NCBI GenBank assembly: GCA_964541895.1
Contig: CAZISM010000166.1
Span: 1-9,725, forward strand
Length of the DNA: 9,725 nt
Reading direction: 5' to 3'
From: CAZISM01 sp964541895
GTDB lineage: Bacteria > Zhuqueibacterota > Zhuqueibacteria > Residuimicrobiales > Residuimicrobiaceae
Shown here piece after piece: positions 7,055 to 9,725 of the stretch (the stretch's first letter is position 1; every line of letters begins with the position of its first letter). Under the pieces are notes generated by a model, which was given only the letters and a program-made list of their open reading frames with translations, was not told where the DNA came from and searched no databases. The position numbers and the translations under genes are program-made.

Positions 7055-7139
7055 CTAATGAACGCCAATGGACCATTCGCGTGTATTCGCGTTCATTAGC
7101 GGTTCAAATTTCTGAACCAAATGTCGGATATTTCCCGAC
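7055..7139 (+). promoter_or_regulatory. Run of three hairpins upstream of the GTPase gene
   Basis: CTAATGAACGC (7055-7065) pairs perfectly over 11 bp with GCGTTCATTAG (7089-7099). Its 23-base loop holds a nested AATGG/CCATT hairpin (7067-7077). GGTTCA (7101-7106) pairs with TGAACC (7113-7118), and GTCGG (7123-7127) with CCGAC (7135-7139). None is followed by a T-run at the right place for a terminator. The ATTCGCG..GTTCATTAGCGGTT part also resembles dispersed intergenic sequences I have seen in other bacterial genomes, so this may be a repeat rather than a leader RNA. The pairings are seen; the function is unknown. Confidence 0.5.
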
Positions 7140-7168
7140 CATTTTTGATTACAAATTGGTGAATGTCT

Positions 7169-8152
7169 ATGCCTGCCAATCTCACCCCCGACTATCTTCG
7201 TGCCGAAGAAAAATACAAAAAGGCGGCGACGCTGCAGGATCGGCTCGAGTCGCTGAAAGAGATGTATGCGGCTCTGCCCAAGCACAAGGGCACGGAAAAG
7301 ATGCAGGCCGATCTGAAAAAACGGATTGCGGCTCTGCGCGAAGAGGTGCAAAAAGGAGACAAGAAAAAGGGATTCAGCGTCAAGGTCGATCCCGAGGGCG
7401 CCGGCCAGATCGCGTTTGCCGGTTTGCCCAATGCCGGCAAATCGAAATTGATTTCCGCCCTCACCGGCACCCATCTGGAGAGCGCGGCTTACCCATTCAC
7501 CACGCGGCTGCCCCATCCGGCCATGATGGCCTATGAAGATATCCAGATTCAAATGGTGGATTTGCCGCCGCTGTCGAGTCAACACATGGAGGTCTGGCTG
7601 CCCGCCATTTTGCGCAACGCCGACCTGCTGGCACTGGTGATCGACCTCTCTTCCCATACCCTGCTGACGGATATCGATGAAGTGATCCGATTGTTACTGG
7701 AAAATAAATTGCAGTTGGTCAATTTCCGTCCCAGGGAAAATTTCTGGGCCAGCGTGGCGGAAAAGAAAGCCTGGATTGTGGCTACCAAGAGCGATCTGCC
7801 TGCCGGCCGTGACAACTGGCAGCTCCTGCAGGAACGCATGGCCGGACAATTCGGCATCAGTGCAGTCTCGGCTGAAACCGGCGCCAACCTGGAGCGAGCC
7901 CGCCAGGATCTCTATCAGGCGCTGGAGCTGATCCGCATCTATTCCAAACCGCCCGGCAAACCGGCGGACCTGACGAGGCCGTTTTGCCTGCAACGGGGAG
8001 CCACGCTGCTGGATTTCGCGACCCTCGTCCATCGCGACTTTAGCGAGCACCTGAAATTCGCCCGGGTCTGGGGCCACGGGAAATTCGACGGCCAGCGGAT
8101 TAACCGTCAAGACCTTCTCCAGGATAAAGACATCATCGAACTGCACCTCTGA
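7169..8152 (+). CDS. DRG/Obg-family GTPase with C-terminal TGS domain
   Basis: This 327-residue protein is a P-loop GTPase of the DRG branch of the Obg family, whose members act with ribosomes or RNA. The exact bacterial role is not established. Residues 1-70 form a charged helical region starting MPANLTPDYL. The G domain follows: G1 GLPNAGKS (85-92), G2 region YPFTTR (108-113), G3 DLPP (131-134), G4 TKSD (206-209) and G5 SAET (234-237). The TGS domain covers about 268-327, with the usual ending of DIIELHL. G3 has Pro where most GTPases have Gly (DxxG), which could alter switch II and catalysis. A segment after G3, VWLPAILRNADLLALVIDL (142-160), is typical of DRG proteins. I chose the ATG at 7169 because GGTGA (7158-7162) sits at good spacing and MPANLTP looks like the family N-terminus. 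The ATG at 7163 would add only Met-Ser and overlaps the ribosome site. The nearest upstream gene ends 218 bases away. Confidence 0.9.
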   Translation: MPANLTPDYLRAEEKYKKAATLQDRLESLKEMYAALPKHKGTEKMQADLKKRIAALREEVQKGDKKKGFSVKVDPEGAGQIAFAGLPNAGKSKLISALTGTHLESAAYPFTTRLPHPAMMAYEDIQIQMVDLPPLSSQHMEVWLPAILRNADLLALVIDLSSHTLLTDIDEVIRLLLENKLQLVNFRPRENFWASVAEKKAWIVATKSDLPAGRDNWQLLQERMAGQFGISAVSAETGANLERARQDLYQALELIRIYSKPPGKPADLTRPFCLQRGATLLDFATLVHRDFSEHLKFARVWGHGKFDGQRINRQDLLQDKDIIELHL

Positions 8153-8210
8153 TCTCCGCTTTTTGCAGTAATTCCCATAAAATCAATTGTTTTGCCTACT
8201 TGCCCCTGCC

Positions 8211-8225
8211 CGGCCGCTGCGGCCG
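8211..8225. repeat. GC-rich perfect palindrome
   Basis: CGGCCGC and GCGGCCG are perfect inverted arms around a single T. A folded form would need to open two pairs to make a loop. No T-run follows directly, so a terminator role for the GTPase gene, 59 bases upstream, is only possible. It shares GGCC core bases with the repeat family but not its TGTAG lead. Confidence 0.45.
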
Positions 8226-8322
8226 TCTGTGGCGATTTTGTCCCTTGCGCCGTATCATAATTTTCTGCTTTATTTACTATATCCCCATTCCCGGTTCGTC
8301 CATCTTGTGATTATTCTTTGTT

Positions 8323-8343
8323 TCGTGGCCAATTGGGCCACGC
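8323..8343 (+). repeat. Diverged palindromic repeat copy
   Basis: CGTGGCC (8324-8330) pairs with GGCCACG (8336-8342) around AATTG. Aligned without gaps to the copy at 8368-8388, 15 of 21 bases agree, and most differences keep the pairing. For example, T-G in the other copy is T-A here, and A-T is G-C here. The TGTAG lead is absent. Confidence 0.5.
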
Positions 8344-8363
8344 TCTATATGCGCGGTTGTTTT

Positions 8364-8417
8364 TGTAGCGTGACCAGTTTGGTCGCGCTTAACCGACGAG
8401 ATGGAATTTTTGAACTA
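8364..8417 (+). repeat. Palindromic repeat copy with full tail
   Basis: After TTTTTGTA come arms GCGTGACCA (8368-8376) and TGGTCGCGC (8380-8388) around GTT. The inner pair that is G-C at 2674-2694 is A-T here, and an outer pair is T-G. The tail GAGATGG (8398-8404) starts nine bases after the palindrome and continues AATTTTTGAACTAG. This copy ends 69 bases before the start of the secreted protein gene. Confidence 0.78.
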
Positions 8418-8486
8418 GATGTGAACAAATGCATTTTTACAACACCATTCAATCAACCGTTAACATCCAAGCGGAGGGATCAAGGC

Positions 8487-9650
8487 ATGAGAAAGGCAAC
8501 CTGCTTCACGGTTCTGCTGCTCCTGGTCCAAAATATGGTCCATGCACAGAGCGTTGTAATCAACGAGATCGGCTGGATGGGCACTTCGATCAGTGAGGAC
8601 GAATGGATCGAACTGTACAATGCTTCAGGAAACGCTGTGGATGTAACCGGCTGGACGTTAGTGGCCACTGACGGCACGCCCAACATAACCTTGTCAGGCG
8701 TTATCGCCGCCCATGGTTACTTTCTTCTTGAGCGGACCGATGACACCACCATTGCCGACATCCTGGCTCAGCAGATCTACTCCGGATCGCTGGGCAATTC
8801 CGGAGAATACCTGCAACTGTGGGATGCGCAGCACACGCTCATGGACGAAGTGGCCTGTCATGTGTCCGGCTGGTTCGCCGGATCCAATACGACGAAAATG
8901 AGCATGGAGCGAACGAATCCCGGCGCCAACGGCAACCAGGCCACGAGTTGGGCCACCAACACCGGCGGCGTCCACAACGGCACCGATGCCGGTGGTCTGC
9001 CGGTCTTGGGCACACCGGGTTCGGAGAACAGTGTGTTCGACGCCTCCTTGCCGGTGGAGCTGTCGCTTTTTTCGGCGCAGTGGCAGAATGACCGAGTGCG
9101 TTTGTACTGGTGCACCGCCAGTCAGGTCAATAATGGCGGTTTTAAAATCTGGCGCGCCGACAGCGAGGGAGGCGAGTTTGCCGTCATCAGTCCCTTAATC
9201 CCGGGCGCCGGGACCACCAGCGAGCGCCTTTCTTATGAATTTTTTGACGAACGCGTTAAAACCGATCGACTGCTCTGGTACAAACTGGAGCAGCTGGACC
9301 TGAACGGGGAGCACAAATTTCACGGCCCCATTTCGGTCTATGCCGGCGACGGGGACCCTACCTTGCCCGGGGAAGAAAACCTGCTGGCGTTTCCAAACCC
9401 GTTCAACCCCGGCGTAAAGGTTCAACTCGTACTCGAACAAAGCGCAGCCGCGCGCGTTGAGGTGTTCGACCTCCTGGGCAGGCGCATGCGCGTACTGGCG
9501 CAAGACCTCGTTATGCCGACAGGAATGTCAACCCTCCACTGGGATGGTCGACAGGAAAACGGCGAGGTCGTGCCTGCCGGCATGTATGTAATTACGGCGC
9601 GAACGGGCCAGGGCTTGCTGCGGACCGTAAAAGTGATAAAGGCAAATTAA
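8487..9650 (+). CDS. Secreted lamin-tail-domain protein with type IX sorting domain
   Basis: This encodes a 387-residue exported protein. Residues 1-20 are a signal peptide (MRK, then a hydrophobic run, then VHA-Q). Residues 22 to about 130 are a lamin-tail-like (LTD) beta-sandwich: VVINEIGW (23-30), DEWIELYNAS (38-47), GWTL (55-58), YFLLERTDD (78-86) and GEYLQLWD (106-113). GTPGSEN (175-181) closes the LTD region, as is usual. LPVELSLFSAQW (188-199) begins a beta-sandwich linker of the form seen before Bacteroidota sorting domains (to about 285). Residues 298-387 hold FPNPFNP (302-308), VFDLLGRRM, WDGRQENGE and PAGMYVI, a FlgD-like type A C-terminal sorting domain. I expect export by Sec and then type IX secretion to the surface. 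No catalytic motif is seen. LTD domains in bacterial secreted proteins are often attached to nucleases, but none is present here. GGAGGG at 8473-8478 is a strong ribosome site eight bases before the ATG, which fixes the start. Confidence 0.9.
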   Translation: MRKATCFTVLLLLVQNMVHAQSVVINEIGWMGTSISEDEWIELYNASGNAVDVTGWTLVATDGTPNITLSGVIAAHGYFLLERTDDTTIADILAQQIYSGSLGNSGEYLQLWDAQHTLMDEVACHVSGWFAGSNTTKMSMERTNPGANGNQATSWATNTGGVHNGTDAGGLPVLGTPGSENSVFDASLPVELSLFSAQWQNDRVRLYWCTASQVNNGGFKIWRADSEGGEFAVISPLIPGAGTTSERLSYEFFDERVKTDRLLWYKLEQLDLNGEHKFHGPISVYAGDGDPTLPGEENLLAFPNPFNPGVKVQLVLEQSAAARVEVFDLLGRRMRVLAQDLVMPTGMSTLHWDGRQENGEVVPAGMYVITARTGQGLLRTVKVIKAN

Positions 9651-9672
9651 GACGGGATGGACAGGATAAGAC

Positions 9673-9725
9673 ATGAACGATCGGGTTATCAACCTGACTT
9701 TGGCTTTGACGCAGGTTCGATTAAC
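9673..9725 (+). CDS. Possible start of a further gene, cut by the window edge
   Basis: An ATG at 9673 has an AGGA ribosome site (9663-9666) six bases upstream and stays open for the 17 visible codons (MNDRVINLTLALTQVRL). It starts 22 bases after the secreted protein gene. The stretch is too short to recognise. The bases before it, GGATGGACAGGATAAGACATGAAC when read in pieces, resemble a common intergenic repeat motif (GGACAGGATAA), so the start may be chance. Confidence 0.3.
   Translation, partial: MNDRVINLTLALTQVRL

Larger units (their letters stand above)
8153..8486. other. Intergenic region with palindromes and repeats
   Basis: This 334-base gap precedes the secreted protein gene. It holds a GC palindrome (8211-8225), a diverged repeat copy (8323-8343) and a full repeat copy (from 8364). 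The downstream gene's frame stays open back to an ATG at 8187, but that extension translates through the repeats and destroys the signal peptide, so I read it as non-coding. A TTGAAC at 8410-8415 could be a -35 box but has no convincing -10 partner. No clear terminator for the GTPase gene is visible. Confidence 0.65.

Noticed and set aside
8187..8486. N-terminal extension of the secreted protein to an ATG at 8187
   Set aside because: It translates through the palindromic repeats, has no good ribosome site, and would bury the clear signal peptide that begins at 8487 behind GGAGGG.
9684..9717. Inverted repeats AACCTG / CAGGTT (9691-9696, 9712-9717) and GGTT / AACC near the right edge
   Set aside because: They are short, within a possible coding start, and have nothing else to support a function.
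1..9725. RNA genes, insertion sequences, phage or defence genes
   Set aside because: No tRNA or rRNA signature, transposase, integrase, nuclease cluster or toxin-antitoxin pair could be recognised; a UvrD-type helicase alone is not evidence of a defence system.

Overview
The window is a G+C-rich bacterial chromosome segment with every supportable gene on the + strand. Two things point to the FCB superphylum (candidate division KSB1, Calditrichota, Bacteroidota or a relative). The last complete gene encodes a secreted protein with a lamin-tail-like domain and an FPNPFNP-type C-terminal sorting domain of the kind used by type IX secretion. The large lipoprotein has the amidase-plus-golvesin architecture common in Bacteroidota. 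The phylum is an inference from these protein types and cannot be fixed from this sequence alone.

Layout. (1) Bases 1-2223 are a UvrD/PcrA-type superfamily 1A helicase whose reading frame is open through the left edge, so its N-terminus is missing. (2) Bases 2216-2608 encode a 130-residue acidic protein of unknown function that overlaps the helicase stop by 8 bases. (3) Bases 2609-2860 are a gap holding an array of degenerate palindromic repeats and then a strong promoter. (4) Bases 2861-3850 are a YghZ/Gpr-like aldo-keto reductase followed by a good intrinsic terminator. (5) Bases 3936-6950 encode a 1004-residue lipoprotein: an amidase_3-like fold interrupted by a golvesin-like domain, then a fibronectin type III domain and a class I glutamine amidotransferase-like C-terminal region. 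(6) Bases 6946-7168 hold two tandem repeat copies and a run of hairpins. (7) Bases 7169-8152 encode a DRG/Obg-type GTPase with a C-terminal TGS domain. (8) Bases 8153-8486 are a gap with two more repeat copies and a GC palindrome. (9) Bases 8487-9650 encode the secreted lamin-tail/sorting-domain protein. (10) A possible new gene starts at 9673.

The genes do not form one pathway. The helicase and the small protein look like one translationally coupled unit. The reductase is a separate transcription unit with its own promoter and terminator. The lipoprotein and the sorting-domain protein belong to the cell envelope. The GTPase is probably linked to ribosome or translation biology, judging from its family.

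The most notable non-coding signal is an interspersed palindromic repeat, with a TGTAG lead, 9-base arms and a 3-base loop. It occurs in at least six recognisable copies in three intergenic regions. Its arms vary in a paired way (G-C, A-T and G-T at the same position), and one copy supplies the stop codon of the lipoprotein gene. I found no CRISPR array, RNA gene, transposase, phage gene or defence system.
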